This document shows, one piece after another, positions 16,892 through 26,309 of a stretch of 64,000 nt of DNA. The stretch lies in NCBI RefSeq assembly GCF_000378425.1, contig NZ_KB899811.1, forward strand, positions 124,001 through 188,000. Reading direction: 5' to 3'. The stretch's first letter is position 1, and each line of letters begins with the position of its first letter. A program made the position numbers and the translations under genes. This stretch comes from Cohnella laeviribosi DSM 21336. Lineage in GTDB: Bacteria; Bacillota; Bacilli; Paenibacillales; Paenibacillaceae. The notes under the pieces were generated by a model. The model had not been told where the DNA came from, searched no databases, and saw nothing but the letters and a program-made list of their open reading frames with translations.

Positions 16892-18259
16892 ATGATTAAG
16901 AAAAGTTTGTTGGCAATCGGAGCTCTGCTCTTGCTTTTCCCGACCATGGCATTCGCAGCGGACGGGGAACCGCCGTCGTCGTCGATGGGACTTAACGCGC
17001 TGTGGGTGATGATCGCCGCCATACTTGTTTTGCTCATGCAAGGCGGATTTATATTGCTCGAAACCGGTTCTACCCGGATGAAGAACGCGGGACACGTCGC
17101 AGGCAAAACGATCTTCACGGTGGGGCTTTGTTCCCTGGTTTACTGGGCCGTCGGTTACGGCTTCGCGTTCGGCCCGAACGCAGGCGACGGATTGAACGCA
17201 TTCATCGGGTTCGGCGATTTCTTCTTTAATCCCGCCATCGCCGCCGGTCCGGACGATGCTTACCCGGCGACGAACTTCTTCGTGTTCCAGCTGGCCTTTG
17301 CGGCCGTATCGCTTTCCATCGCGTGGGGCGGCTTTGCGGAACGCGCCAAGCTTTCGGTCTATCTCATCTTTACGTTCATTTTTGCGGGCTTGATTTATCC
17401 GATTATCGCGCACTGGATTTGGGGAGGCGGCTGGCTGGCCGAAGACGGCGCGCAAGACTTTGCCGGTTCCACGGTCGTGCACCTGACCGGCGCAATGGCT
17501 GCGCTCGCGGCGACGATCCTGCTGAAACCGCGCATCGGCAAATACAACAAGGACGGCTCCGCGAACGAGATTCTCGGCCACAACCAAGTTTTCACCTCGC
17601 TTGCGGTTCTGCTTCTGTGGGTCGGCTGGTTCGGCTTTAACGCCGGTTCCACGCTCGCGGTTGGAGACGGCTTCTTCGGTTATGTCGCGTTCACCACGCA
17701 GCTCGGCGCCGCCGGCGGCGCGGTAGCGGCCCTGCTGATTTCCTGGCTCGTGAAAGGCAAGGCGGATATCGGCGTCACGCTGAACGGCGCGCTGGCGGGT
17801 CTGGTGGCCATCACCGCTTCCTGCGCGTTCGTCGAACCTTGGGCGGCCGTCGTCATCGGTTTGATCGCCGGTTTGCTCGTTTTCTTCAGCATGGCGTTTT
17901 TCGAAAAGATCCGGGTGGACGATCCGATTGCGGCCATGTCGGTGCACGGCGCGGCAGGAATCTGGGGAACGCTGGCGAATGGTTTCTTTGCCACCCCCGA
18001 GCTTGTCGAGAAAGTCGGCGTAGGCAAAGCCGGCTTGTTCTACGGCGGCGGCTTCGAACAATTGTGGGTGCAAATCGTGTCGTTTGTCGTATGCGGCGCC
18101 TTCGCCTTCGCCGCTTCGTTCGTGGTCCTCTGGATCGTCAAGCAAGTCATCGGATTGCGCGTGACGGAAGAGCAAGAAATTCTGGGTCTGGACCTCAGCG
18201 AACACGGCAACTACGGCTATCCGGAAGTATTGAAAAAACCAGGCACGACGTCGGTTTGA
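16892..18259 (+). CDS. amt: Ammonium transporter (Amt/AmtB/NrgA family)
   Basis: The 455-aa protein has a signal-like N-terminus (LLLLFPTMAFAA) and eleven predicted membrane helices. Amt signatures include GGFILLETGSTRMKNAGH, IAWGGFAERAK, the pore histidine region VVHLTGAMAAL, GHNQVFTSLAVLLLWVGWFGFN and SVHGAAGIWGTLANG. It conducts ammonium/ammonia across the membrane. ATG 16892 follows GGGGAGTGG. No glnK (PII) gene follows, unlike the usual arrangement. A DUF294 nucleotidyltransferase-like gene comes next, 53 nt downstream. Confidence 0.93.
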   Translation: MIKKSLLAIGALLLLFPTMAFAADGEPPSSSMGLNALWVMIAAILVLLMQGGFILLETGSTRMKNAGHVAGKTIFTVGLCSLVYWAVGYGFAFGPNAGDGLNAFIGFGDFFFNPAIAAGPDDAYPATNFFVFQLAFAAVSLSIAWGGFAERAKLSVYLIFTFIFAGLIYPIIAHWIWGGGWLAEDGAQDFAGSTVVHLTGAMAALAATILLKPRIGKYNKDGSANEILGHNQVFTSLAVLLLWVGWFGFNAGSTLAVGDGFFGYVAFTTQLGAAGGAVAALLISWLVKGKADIGVTLNGALAGLVAITASCAFVEPWAAVVIGLIAGLLVFFSMAFFEKIRVDDPIAAMSVHGAAGIWGTLANGFFATPELVEKVGVGKAGLFYGGGFEQLWVQIVSFVVCGAFAFAASFVVLWIVKQVIGLRVTEEQEILGLDLSEHGNYGYPEVLKKPGTTSV

Positions 18260-18312
18260 TCGCGCGTTCGATGATCCTCTTACCGGCGTGACGACAGGAG
18301 GGAAGAAGCCGC

Positions 18313-19392
18313 ATGTCCAGTCTCCACAGGCAGGAGCGGTTGCTTGACATCGCTGGCGCCGGAAATCCGGAAGAGCTGAGAAAATTGCGGGAAGAGGAGC
18401 AGAACCGCCTGGCTTCGGTTCTCTCCTCTTCTCCGGTGATCCAAGTCATCGAAGAATTGAACGAGCTTCACGACGCTGTCATCGTCAGGATTCTGGAGCT
18501 CGCGGAAATCGAACTGGCACGGTCGGGGTTCGGCAAGCCCCCCGTGCCTTACGCATACTTGCTCTTCGGAAGCGGCGGCAGGAGCGAGCAGACGATGAGC
18601 AGCGACCAGGACAGCGGCATCGTGTACGGCGTCCCGGAAAACGGCGCGGAGGCGGAGCGCTGCTGCCGCTATTTCCGGAGCTTGGGCCGGCTGGTTGTGG
18701 AGCGGCTGGTCGAAACGGGCTACCCTCCCTGCGAAGGGAACGTCATCGCTTCCAACCCGGACTGGTGCCTGTCGATCGCCGATTGGGAGCAAAAGCTTGA
18801 CGGCTGGTTCAATGAGCCGAGCTGGGAGCACGTGCGCTATCTGCTGATCGTTGCGGACGGACGCTTCGTCTACGGGGATGCGGAGCTTGCGGCAAGGTGG
18901 AAGCAGCGCTTTTACCGGGACGTTCTCCATCAACCCGTCATTGCGCAGCGCATGATGGAGAACACCTTGCGACATAAGGTGCTGATCGGCGTCTTCGGCC
19001 AGCTCCTCACGGAAAGCTACGGCGAAAGCGCGGGAAGCCTCGACATCAAGTACGGGGCTTACATTCCGATGGTGAACGTATTCCGCTTGCTGGCCGTTCA
19101 AGCCGGCATCCGCGAGACGAGCACGTTCGGCCGAATCCGGGCGCTGCGGGAAGCGGGGAAGCTTGCGGAACAAGAAGCGCAGGAGGCGTCCGAAGCGTTT
19201 GCGCTTTTTCTCCGGCTCCGCCTGATGTCGATGACGAAGATCGAAAACGGCCAATGGGTCGGCACCGGCAAGCTGCCGGTCAAACAGCTTTCCCACGAAT
19301 GGATCAAGCCTTTGAAGAAGGCGCTAAGGCTTGGCCGCAAGCTGCAGCGCCAGCTGGAAAAAGGGATTCGTGACCGCTTCGGCGGGAGGTGA
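18313..19392 (+). CDS. DUF294 nucleotidyltransferase-like protein (GlnD-related)
   Basis: The 359-aa protein carries a DUF294 nucleotidyltransferase domain: LLFGSGGRSEQTMSSDQDSG near residues 82-102 contains the GSxxR...SDxD catalytic pattern shared with GlnD uridylyltransferases. A C-terminal helical DUF294_C domain follows (about 200-340). No CBS, HD or ACT domain is present, so it is a minimal form. Lying behind amt, it may modify a nitrogen-control protein (inference; no PII gene is visible). ATG 18313 has AGGAGGGAAG upstream. Confidence 0.75.
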   Translation: MSSLHRQERLLDIAGAGNPEELRKLREEEQNRLASVLSSSPVIQVIEELNELHDAVIVRILELAEIELARSGFGKPPVPYAYLLFGSGGRSEQTMSSDQDSGIVYGVPENGAEAERCCRYFRSLGRLVVERLVETGYPPCEGNVIASNPDWCLSIADWEQKLDGWFNEPSWEHVRYLLIVADGRFVYGDAELAARWKQRFYRDVLHQPVIAQRMMENTLRHKVLIGVFGQLLTESYGESAGSLDIKYGAYIPMVNVFRLLAVQAGIRETSTFGRIRALREAGKLAEQEAQEASEAFALFLRLRLMSMTKIENGQWVGTGKLPVKQLSHEWIKPLKKALRLGRKLQRQLEKGIRDRFGGR

Positions 19393-19397
19393 ACAAC

Positions 19398-20135
19398 GTG
19401 AAAGAGCCCAAAAGTCCCATGGGCCGCATGTGGCATTTGTATAAAATGGGCGGCATTACGCCGGCGATCGCATCCATGCTCGGTTCAAGCCACGCGCAGC
19501 AGATGGCGTTTATCCGTTCTATCTCGCGCGAACAGCGCAAGGAATCCGTGCTGGACACGCCGCTCGAGGAATTGGAGACCGTCGTGTTCGATTTGGAAAC
19601 GACGGGCTTTCATCCTTATAACGGGGACGAAATTCTGTCGATCGGAGGCGTTCTGACGAAGGGAAGGGAGCTGCAGGACGCGGAACCTTTCTACACGCTT
19701 GTCAATCCGAAACGCAAAATCCCCCGCCATATTACCGAACTGACCGGCATTACGAACGAAATGGCGGAATCCGCTCCTGATCTCGTGCAGGCGCTGCACG
19801 ATTTTATGGATTTTGCGGGCAAGCGCTTGCTGATCGCTCACGGGAGCGGGCACGACAAGCAATTTTTGAATGCCGCGCTGTGGAAAACGTCCAAAATCCA
19901 ACTGACCCATCGGGTGCTGGACACGATGATGATCGCCAAATGGCTGGAACCGAAACGCATAAGCTACGGCCTGGACGAGCTGCTCGAAGCCTACGGGATC
20001 GAAGTGACCGTTCGCCACCACGCGCTCCACGATTCGCTGATGACCGCCAAGCTGTGGTTTCGTTTTCTCGAAATCATCCGCCGCAAGCAAGTCGTAACGC
20101 TTGGCGACCTTTACGCTTATTTGAGCCGGCATTGA
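19398..20135 (+). CDS. DEDDh 3'-5' exonuclease (DNA polymerase III epsilon-like)
   Basis: The 245-aa protein has an N-terminal extension of about 55 residues and then an exonuclease domain. The motifs are VVFDLETTGFHP (Exo I), LLIAHGSGHDKQFL (Exo II) and VRHHALHDSLMTAKL (Exo III, with His and Asp of DEDDh). I take GTG 19398, 8 nt after GGGAGG, rather than the GTG at 19389 that lies in the ribosome-binding site. It starts 5 nt after the DUF294 gene. This DUF294-exonuclease pairing suggests a shared function (inference). Confidence 0.82.
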   Translation: MKEPKSPMGRMWHLYKMGGITPAIASMLGSSHAQQMAFIRSISREQRKESVLDTPLEELETVVFDLETTGFHPYNGDEILSIGGVLTKGRELQDAEPFYTLVNPKRKIPRHITELTGITNEMAESAPDLVQALHDFMDFAGKRLLIAHGSGHDKQFLNAALWKTSKIQLTHRVLDTMMIAKWLEPKRISYGLDELLEAYGIEVTVRHHALHDSLMTAKLWFRFLEIIRRKQVVTLGDLYAYLSRH

Positions 20136-20155
20136 ATCCGGCCTTATCCGGGGAA

Positions 20156-20584
20156 TCAAGGCACGACGACAAGTTCAACCGGCCTCAAGCGGCCGGCTTG
20201 ATCCCTGACGTATACATGCAAGCTCGCCTGTCCGCCTTGAAGGGCTACAATCCAATAGCTTCCCCAGCCGTCCCAACCCAAGCGGTCCGCCAAGCTTGGC
20301 GACGGGGCGCCTTGAGGATGGGAATGAAAAAGGCCGACGATGTTCCGTTGGTTTTTTTGCGTTTGGCCATACGTTTTGGCCCAATCGTCCGGATCGAACC
20401 GGAACGCGCGCTCGGGCGAACCGGCGGCATTGCGAACGAGCGCGTACCCGCTCGCGACAACCCGGCCGGGTGCGAAGTCCCCCAGCATGACGCCGCATGC
20501 TTCGTACGGCGCTCTGGCCAGGCAATCCCGGACAAGGGCGAACCGGGTCGCTTCGTTCAGGAATCCGTATCGAATATCGCACAT
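20156..20584 (-). CDS. JAMM/MPN-domain metalloprotease (Mov34 family)
   Basis: The 142-aa protein has a complete JAMM zinc site: the Glu in PYEACGVMLG (about residue 28) and the HxHx7SxxD motif as HSHPQGAPSPSLAD (about 87-100). Bacterial JAMM proteins cleave isopeptide-like or C-terminal tails of small carrier proteins such as ThiS/MoaD-like or ubiquitin-like proteins. No such partner gene is nearby. The ATG at 20584 has only a weak GGGGCGG. It is 52 nt downstream of the MFS gene on the same strand. Confidence 0.8.
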   Translation of the reverse strand: MCDIRYGFLNEATRFALVRDCLARAPYEACGVMLGDFAPGRVVASGYALVRNAAGSPERAFRFDPDDWAKTYGQTQKNQRNIVGLFHSHPQGAPSPSLADRLGWDGWGSYWIVALQGGQASLHVYVRDQAGRLRPVELVVVP

Positions 20585-20636
20585 AGGACCGCCCCCCGCT
20601 TATCAGTATGAGGCAAGAGAGGGGAACGGGCAAATC

Positions 20637-21947
20637 TTATTTGACCGTTTTGGCCGGCTTTACCAGAAAGAACACGAGCGCCAGGGTGACGAAGGACATT
20701 AACGAAACGGCAATAAACACTATGCGGTGGGAAATGCCCATCATCCAGCCGAAAATCGGAGGGCCGAGCGCCACGCCGAAAAAGCGCAAACCGCTGTACA
20801 GCGAAGTAAGCATCCCGCGTTCCGCTTTCTCCACAATGCCCGTTATCATCGTTGTCAGACAAGGAAGCAGCATGCCCGTACCGACGCTGCTGGCCGTCAA
20901 CAGGCCGATGACCCAATACAGGTTGTTGTTGAACCAGATGGCCAATCCCAGCGCCACGACCATCAGCAGCAGGCCGATATTCATCATCCAGCGGATCAGC
21001 ACACCGTTTTTCTTAATGACGATTCCGGTCAAATAGGCAAAGGTGACCATGCCGAACAAGGGAATGGACAGAAAAAAGCCTTTGCGGACGCCTTCGATCG
21101 AATAAGGCGGTTCCTCCAAAATATTGGACAAAAAAAACAAGACGCCGAACAAAATAAAAAGCGCCGCCGTTCCCGCCCAGAAAGACGCGTACAGCCACCG
21201 CCCGTGCTGCTTGAAAATCTGCCCCGTTTTGGACAAATATTCCTTGATCCGCATCGGCTCGTCTTCGCGTTTCGGCTCTTTGATCCAAACGAGAACGGCG
21301 ATCATGGAAAGCAGGCAAAAGACGGAAAACGAGAAAAAAACGGCATACCAAACGATAAGAGCCAGCAAAGAGCCGAGAATGGGACTGATGACCTTGCCCG
21401 ATCCGTTGGCGGCTTCGATAAGGCCGAGCGCTCGGCTCTCCTCGGCGTCTTTGTACAAATCGCCGGTGAGCGCCATCACGATCGGCGTCGTCCCCGAGGC
21501 GCCGATTCCCTGCAGGGCTCTGGCGGCCAGAAGAAGCCCGTAGCTGTGCCAAACGGCGGCAAATCCGGATAAAATGCCCGCGCCTCCGTAAACGATAAAG
21601 GCGGGGACGATCACCGCTTTGCGGCCGAACCGGTCGGACAGAAATCCGGCAACCGGGATAAGGAAGGCCGCCGTAAGCGAAAACAGCGTAATGACCAAGC
21701 TGCTTTGCAGCGAGGAAATGCCCAGCTCGCGCTGCAGCGTGGGCAAGATCGGCACGATCATCGAGTTGCCGAGCACCAGCACGACCGGCACGGTGGCAAG
21801 CGCAATGTATTCCCAAACTTTCGAACGGCCGCCGGAAGAGACGCGTTCGGCCGGGCGGCGACGGGTCGAGGATGACTCGTCTTCCGTTCGGGCGGCATCC
21901 GCGACAAAAGAAGCCCGCGCATCCTTTTTGGTTCGAGTGGTTGCCAT
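20637..21947 (-). CDS. MFS multidrug efflux transporter (ACDE-type, DHA1)
   Basis: The 436-aa protein has twelve predicted helices after a basic Ser/Arg-rich N-terminal tail of about 45 residues. DHA1 motifs are present: LSDRFGRKAVIVPAF (motif A) and LLAARALQGIGASGTTPI. The domain organisation matches Bacillota drug:proton antiporters annotated as the ACDE family. ATG 21947 follows AAGGAGGAACACC. The open frame continues far upstream, but that part is antisense to the thioredoxin-like gene. Substrate unknown. Confidence 0.82.
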   Translation of the reverse strand: MATTRTKKDARASFVADAARTEDESSSTRRRPAERVSSGGRSKVWEYIALATVPVVLVLGNSMIVPILPTLQRELGISSLQSSLVITLFSLTAAFLIPVAGFLSDRFGRKAVIVPAFIVYGGAGILSGFAAVWHSYGLLLAARALQGIGASGTTPIVMALTGDLYKDAEESRALGLIEAANGSGKVISPILGSLLALIVWYAVFFSFSVFCLLSMIAVLVWIKEPKREDEPMRIKEYLSKTGQIFKQHGRWLYASFWAGTAALFILFGVLFFLSNILEEPPYSIEGVRKGFFLSIPLFGMVTFAYLTGIVIKKNGVLIRWMMNIGLLLMVVALGLAIWFNNNLYWVIGLLTASSVGTGMLLPCLTTMITGIVEKAERGMLTSLYSGLRFFGVALGPPIFGWMMGISHRIVFIAVSLMSFVTLALVFFLVKPAKTVK

Positions 21948-22106
21948 GGTGTTCCTCCTTGAACGATAATAAACAAAGCTAATGTTCCCGGCCCGCCTTG
22001 TTCTCATGCGGGAGCAGCGAAGCCAGAACAAGGATGCGTTGGAACCGGAAACGGGAGTAAGGTAAGATAGAAGAGGCAACCTAAGGCGAAAGAGGGACCG
22101 TTCGGC

Positions 22107-22685
22107 ATGAAACGAAATGTAGCGATATTGGGGTTTGTGATCGCAGCCGTCGTGGCTGTTATCTGGTGGAACCAATCTGCGAAAGAAACCGGCCGGGAAA
22201 CGGAGGGAGCGGCCGCATCGAATTCGCAAGCCGCGGGAGAAGTGCGGAAGGTTGCGCCGGTCGCGGACTCGCTCGCTCCGTCCTTTACGCTTGAATCCAT
22301 GGACGGGCAAACCCGGTACCATGTCGGAGGAGCGAGGGACAAGGCGCTTATCCTCAATTTCTGGGCTTCGTGGTGCGGGCCTTGCGATCTGGAAGCGCCG
22401 GATTTGCAGAAAATCTACAATAAATATAAGGACCGGGTCGATCTTTACGCCGTCAATGCCGCCAAATACGATACGGTGCGGGGCGCCAAGGATTTCGTAA
22501 AAGAAAAACAAATTTCGTTTCCGGTCCTGATGGATACGGAAAACAAAGCGGGCGATTTGTACAAAGTGTTCTCGTACCCGATCAGCTTTATCATCGATAA
22601 AAACGGCGTTGTCCGCGAACGGATCGAAGGCGTCCAGCCGCTTGACAAGTGGGAGAAGATGCTTGGGGATGTCCTTGAAGAGTAA
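22107..22685 (+). CDS. TlpA/ResA-like membrane-anchored thiol-disulfide oxidoreductase
   Basis: The 192-aa protein has an N-terminal membrane anchor (about 4-20), a linker, and a thioredoxin fold with ILNFWASWCGPCDLEAPDLQ (active-site CxxC near 92-95) and a cis-Pro in VFSYPISFIIDKNG. It acts on the outer face of the membrane as a reductase of thiols, as ResA or StoA do in cytochrome c maturation or spore formation. No cytochrome genes are near. ATG 22107 has GAGGGA 11 nt upstream. Confidence 0.85.
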   Translation: MKRNVAILGFVIAAVVAVIWWNQSAKETGRETEGAAASNSQAAGEVRKVAPVADSLAPSFTLESMDGQTRYHVGGARDKALILNFWASWCGPCDLEAPDLQKIYNKYKDRVDLYAVNAAKYDTVRGAKDFVKEKQISFPVLMDTENKAGDLYKVFSYPISFIIDKNGVVRERIEGVQPLDKWEKMLGDVLEE

Positions 22686-22714
22686 GATCGGCGCGCGGCA
22701 GCCGGGAAAGGAAA

Positions 22715-22762
22715 CGAAAAAGGAGGCCGATGCCACTGGCGTGACACGGTCTCCTTTTCTTT
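22715..22762. terminator. Terminator hairpin between trx-like gene and cimA
   Basis: AAAAGGAGGCCG pairs with CGGTCTCCTTTT (about 22717-22758, one bulge) and is flanked by A- and T-runs. It can serve both converging genes. Confidence 0.7.
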
Positions 22763-22764
22763 GA

Positions 22765-24378
22765 TTAATGGTTGACCAATCCGTGCGGTTCCAGCCGCGC
22801 TTCCGGCTCGGTTACGCTTTTGGCCATGCCCAGAAGCGCATACCGGATGCTGTCCACGAGCGCTTCCCAGCTCGCCTCGATCACGTTGGACGACACGCCT
22901 ACGGTGCTCCAGGTGTCCTTGAAGTCCGTGGATTCGATCAAGACCCGGACTTTGGCGGCGGTCGCGTCTTTTTCGTCCAGCACCCGGACCTTGTAGTCCG
23001 TCAGGTGAACGTCGGCGATGCCTGGGAAATACTGCACCAGCGCTTTACGCAGGGCATTGTCGAGCGCGTTGACCGGGCCGTTGCCTTCCGCTACGGTATA
23101 CACCTGATTCTCGCCGACCCGCAGGCGGACGATCGCTTCCGAGGTCATGCCGGCGCTTGTTCTCTCCACCATGATCTTGAACGACTCGACCGTAAACACT
23201 TCAACGTCGTCTCCGTACGCTTCCCGAAGCAGCAGCTCCAAGGAGGCGTCGGCGCCCTCGAATTGGTAGCCCTGGTGCTCGAGCTCTTTGACCCGTTCGA
23301 TGATCTCCCGGGATTTCTCGCTGTGGGATGCGATGTCGAGCCCCATCTCCTGGGCTTTGGAGACGATATTGCTTTGTCCGGCCAGCTCCGAGACGAGAAT
23401 GCGCTGCTTGTTGCCGACAAGCCCCGGCTCGATATGCTCGTACGTTTTGGAATCCTTCAAAATCGCGGATACGTGGATGCCGCCTTTATGGGCAAAAGCC
23501 GCGGAGCCGACATAAGGCTGATTGACGGGCAACATCACGTTGGCGATTTCGCCGACATAGCGCGCGACGCTGGTCAGCGACTTCAATTGCTCGTCGGAAA
23601 TGCATTTGTATCCCATTTTGAGCTGGAGATTGGGCAAAATGGAGCACAGGTTCGCGTTGCCGCACCGTTCGCCGTATCCGTTGATCGTGCCTTGAACCTG
23701 TCTCGCCCCGGCGGATACCGCAGCCAGCGTGTTGGCGACCGCGAGCTCGCAGTCGTTATGCGTATGAATGCCGATCGGCGCCTGGATTTCGGCCACGACG
23801 CGCGAGACGATTTCGTGAATTTCCCCGGGCAGCGTGCCGCCGTTCGTGTCGCAGAGGACGATCCAGTCCGCGCCGGCTTCTTTGGCTTTCCGCAGGGCGG
23901 AAAGCGCGTATTCGGGATTGGCTTTGTAGCCGTCGAAGAAATGCTCCGCGTCGAAAATGGCTTCCATTCCGTGCCGCTTGACAAAAGCAAGCGATTCGTA
24001 AATCATGGCCAAATTCTCTTCGAGCGTCGTCTGCAGCGCCGTGTGCACGTGGAAATCCCACGACTTGCCGACCAGCGTCGCCGCCTTTGCGCCGGATTCG
24101 ACCAAGTGCCGCAAGTTGGCGTCCTGCTCGCAAGTGCTGTTTTTGCGTCTTGTGCTGCCGAAGGCCGTCAGCTTCGCCTGCATGTCGAGCGCGCGGGCTC
24201 TTTTGAAAAATTCGATGTCCTTTCCGTTGCTTCCCGGATTTCCGCCTTCAATATAATGAACGCCGAGCGCGTCGAGTTTGAGCGCGATTTTAAGCTTGTC
24301 TTCCGCTGTCAGGCTGATGCCTTCGCCTTGCGTTCCGTCGCGTAGAGTCGTATCGAAAATGCTGATGGACGTGGACAT
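22765..24378 (-). CDS. cimA: (R)-citramalate synthase
   Basis: The 537-aa enzyme has the DRE-TIM fold. It starts ISIFDTTLRDGTQGEGISL (metal-binding Asp in TLRDGTQ) and continues with HTHNDCELAVANTLAA, the GTINGYGERCGNANL signature and an LeuA dimerisation/allosteric domain from about residue 400. The TQGEG and NGYGERCGNANL variants separate citramalate synthase from 2-isopropylmalate synthase. It condenses pyruvate with acetyl-CoA and opens the threonine-independent isoleucine pathway. ATG 24378 has AAGGAGG upstream. Confidence 0.9.
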   Translation of the reverse strand: MSTSISIFDTTLRDGTQGEGISLTAEDKLKIALKLDALGVHYIEGGNPGSNGKDIEFFKRARALDMQAKLTAFGSTRRKNSTCEQDANLRHLVESGAKAATLVGKSWDFHVHTALQTTLEENLAMIYESLAFVKRHGMEAIFDAEHFFDGYKANPEYALSALRKAKEAGADWIVLCDTNGGTLPGEIHEIVSRVVAEIQAPIGIHTHNDCELAVANTLAAVSAGARQVQGTINGYGERCGNANLCSILPNLQLKMGYKCISDEQLKSLTSVARYVGEIANVMLPVNQPYVGSAAFAHKGGIHVSAILKDSKTYEHIEPGLVGNKQRILVSELAGQSNIVSKAQEMGLDIASHSEKSREIIERVKELEHQGYQFEGADASLELLLREAYGDDVEVFTVESFKIMVERTSAGMTSEAIVRLRVGENQVYTVAEGNGPVNALDNALRKALVQYFPGIADVHLTDYKVRVLDEKDATAAKVRVLIESTDFKDTWSTVGVSSNVIEASWEALVDSIRYALLGMAKSVTEPEARLEPHGLVNH

Positions 24379-24414
24379 GAAAAACGGGATGCCTCCTTAC
24401 AAACAGGTGAAACT

Positions 24415-24423
24415 ATTATAGCA
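24415..24423 (-). promoter_or_regulatory. Extended -10 promoter for cimA
   Basis: On the minus strand this is TGCTATAAT, about 40 nt upstream of the cimA start. The -35 is poor. Confidence 0.5.
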
Positions 24424-24477
24424 CGGCTGGACTCAAATGTAGAGAGCGTTTGTCCCGGGTTCCGCTGCCGGGCTTCG

Positions 24478-24507
24478 TTGATCGGAAGCGGAGGCTGGAA
24501 TTATAAT
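24478..24507 (+). promoter_or_regulatory. Sigma-A promoter for dinB
   Basis: TTGATC (24478-24483), 18-nt spacer, TATAAT (24502-24507). I see no LexA box (GAACN4GTTC) overlapping it. Confidence 0.55.
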
Positions 24508-24544
24508 GTAGTTACGAAGAAAAAAGACCGAAGGAGGCGGTCGC

Positions 24545-25816
24545 GTGAGCGCAGCGAAGCGGAGAGTCATTTTGCACATCGATATGAACGCGTTCTACTG
24601 CTCGGTTCACGCGGCCGAGGACCCCGAGCGGTATGCCGGCAAGGCGACGGCCGTGGCCGGCAGCGTCGAGCTGCGCAAAGGCATCGTCGTCACCAGCTCG
24701 TACGAAGCGCGCGCCAGGGGAGTTAGAACCGGCATGACGGTGCGGCAAGCGCAGCGGGTCTGTCCGGAACTGATCCTGATCGCTCCCGACTTCGACTTGT
24801 ACCGCAAATATTCGCGGGGATTTCTGCGTATCGCGGGCAGCTACACGCCGCTTGTCGAGGCGGTCTCCATCGACGAATGCTATCTCGACATTACGGGCAG
24901 CGGCCAGTTCGGCACGCCGCTGCAGATTGCCGAAGCCATTCAGCGGCGGGTCAGGGAGGAGCTGTCCCTGCCTTGCTCGATCGGCATCGCGCCGAACAAG
25001 CTGCTGGCGAAGATGGCTTCGGATATGCGCAAGCCGAATGCGATCACCGTGCTCCGCAGGCGCGAGGTGCCCGCGCTGCTCTGGGATAAGCCTTGCCAAA
25101 CATTGTTTGGAATCGGCCGGAAAACGGCGGCCAAACTAGAACGGATGAATATCCGCACGATCGGCCAGCTTGCCGCGGCCGACGCAGCGCTGCTGAAGGA
25201 GAAATTCGGCGTTTACGGCGAATGGATGAAGCGGGCGGCGCACGGGATCGACGATTCGCCGGTCGAGCCGATCCGGGAAGCGGCCAAGTCCATCGGCCAT
25301 ACGACAACCCTTCCTGCGGATTTGACCCGGCGGGACGACTGGCGCAGGGTGCTGCTGAATTTGGCGGATCAGACGACCCGAAGGCTTCGCCGCCAATCGA
25401 TGCTGTGCTCGACCGTCCAAATCGTCATTCGCGATCCGGAGATGAGAACCATTACGCGGGCATCCACGCTGCAAGCGCCCATCGACTCGCTGGACGACGT
25501 GTACCGCGAAGCCTGCAGGCTGATGGATCGGCATTGGAAAGAGGGACAGCCGGTTCGCCTGCTCGGCATCACGCTTCAAGGGCTGTCTCCCAAGAAAGAC
25601 ACGCCGGTACAGCTCGACCTGTTCCATTACCGGGAAGCCCCGCGCAAGGAGCAATTGTACTCGGTCATGGACCGGCTTCGGGACAAATACGGGGAGGATG
25701 CGGTGCTCACCGCAGGCATGCTGACGGACGATCCTTCCGCGCTGATCCGGAACCGGAAAGTCAGGGGAACGTCGCTGCAAACCGATTTTTTGCGCGAACG
25801 GGATTTCTTCGAGTAA
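24545..25816 (+). CDS. dinB: DNA polymerase IV (Y-family, DinB)
   Basis: The 423-aa polymerase has ILHIDMNAFYCSVH with the first catalytic Asp (about residue 13), VSIDECYLDITG with the catalytic Asp-Glu (about 108) and IGIAPNKLLAKMASD. Fingers/thumb and little-finger domains follow. VQLDLF near residue 358 is a beta-clamp binding motif. It carries out translesion synthesis. GTG 24545 follows GAAGGAGG by 6 nt. Monocistronic. Confidence 0.93.
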   Translation: MSAAKRRVILHIDMNAFYCSVHAAEDPERYAGKATAVAGSVELRKGIVVTSSYEARARGVRTGMTVRQAQRVCPELILIAPDFDLYRKYSRGFLRIAGSYTPLVEAVSIDECYLDITGSGQFGTPLQIAEAIQRRVREELSLPCSIGIAPNKLLAKMASDMRKPNAITVLRRREVPALLWDKPCQTLFGIGRKTAAKLERMNIRTIGQLAAADAALLKEKFGVYGEWMKRAAHGIDDSPVEPIREAAKSIGHTTTLPADLTRRDDWRRVLLNLADQTTRRLRRQSMLCSTVQIVIRDPEMRTITRASTLQAPIDSLDDVYREACRLMDRHWKEGQPVRLLGITLQGLSPKKDTPVQLDLFHYREAPRKEQLYSVMDRLRDKYGEDAVLTAGMLTDDPSALIRNRKVRGTSLQTDFLRERDFFE

Positions 25817-25851
25817 GAGGTTTTATAAGGAAATGTGATGAATGCCATTGA

Positions 25852-26172
<321 letters not shown>

Positions 26173-26184
26173 CGATGCATCCCG

Positions 26185-26223
26185 ACTCCCTTGGGGCTAT
26201 AGAGAGCCCGGGGGAGTTTTTTT
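26185..26223 (+). terminator. Intrinsic terminator of fer
   Basis: ACTCCC (26185-26190) pairs with GGGAGT (26212-26217), with an inner GGGCT/AGCCC stem, followed by seven T. Confidence 0.88.
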
Positions 26224-26309
26224 GCGCCGCCGGCGATCCGCCGCATCTGAAATTCCGGGCGCGCCTATCCGATATAAACGGGAAAGGAACCTCGGAGAGG
26301 AGATTCCGG

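Noticed and set aside
24427-24544. SOS (LexA) box before dinB
   Set aside because: No GAAC-N4-GTTC or close variant is present near the promoter.
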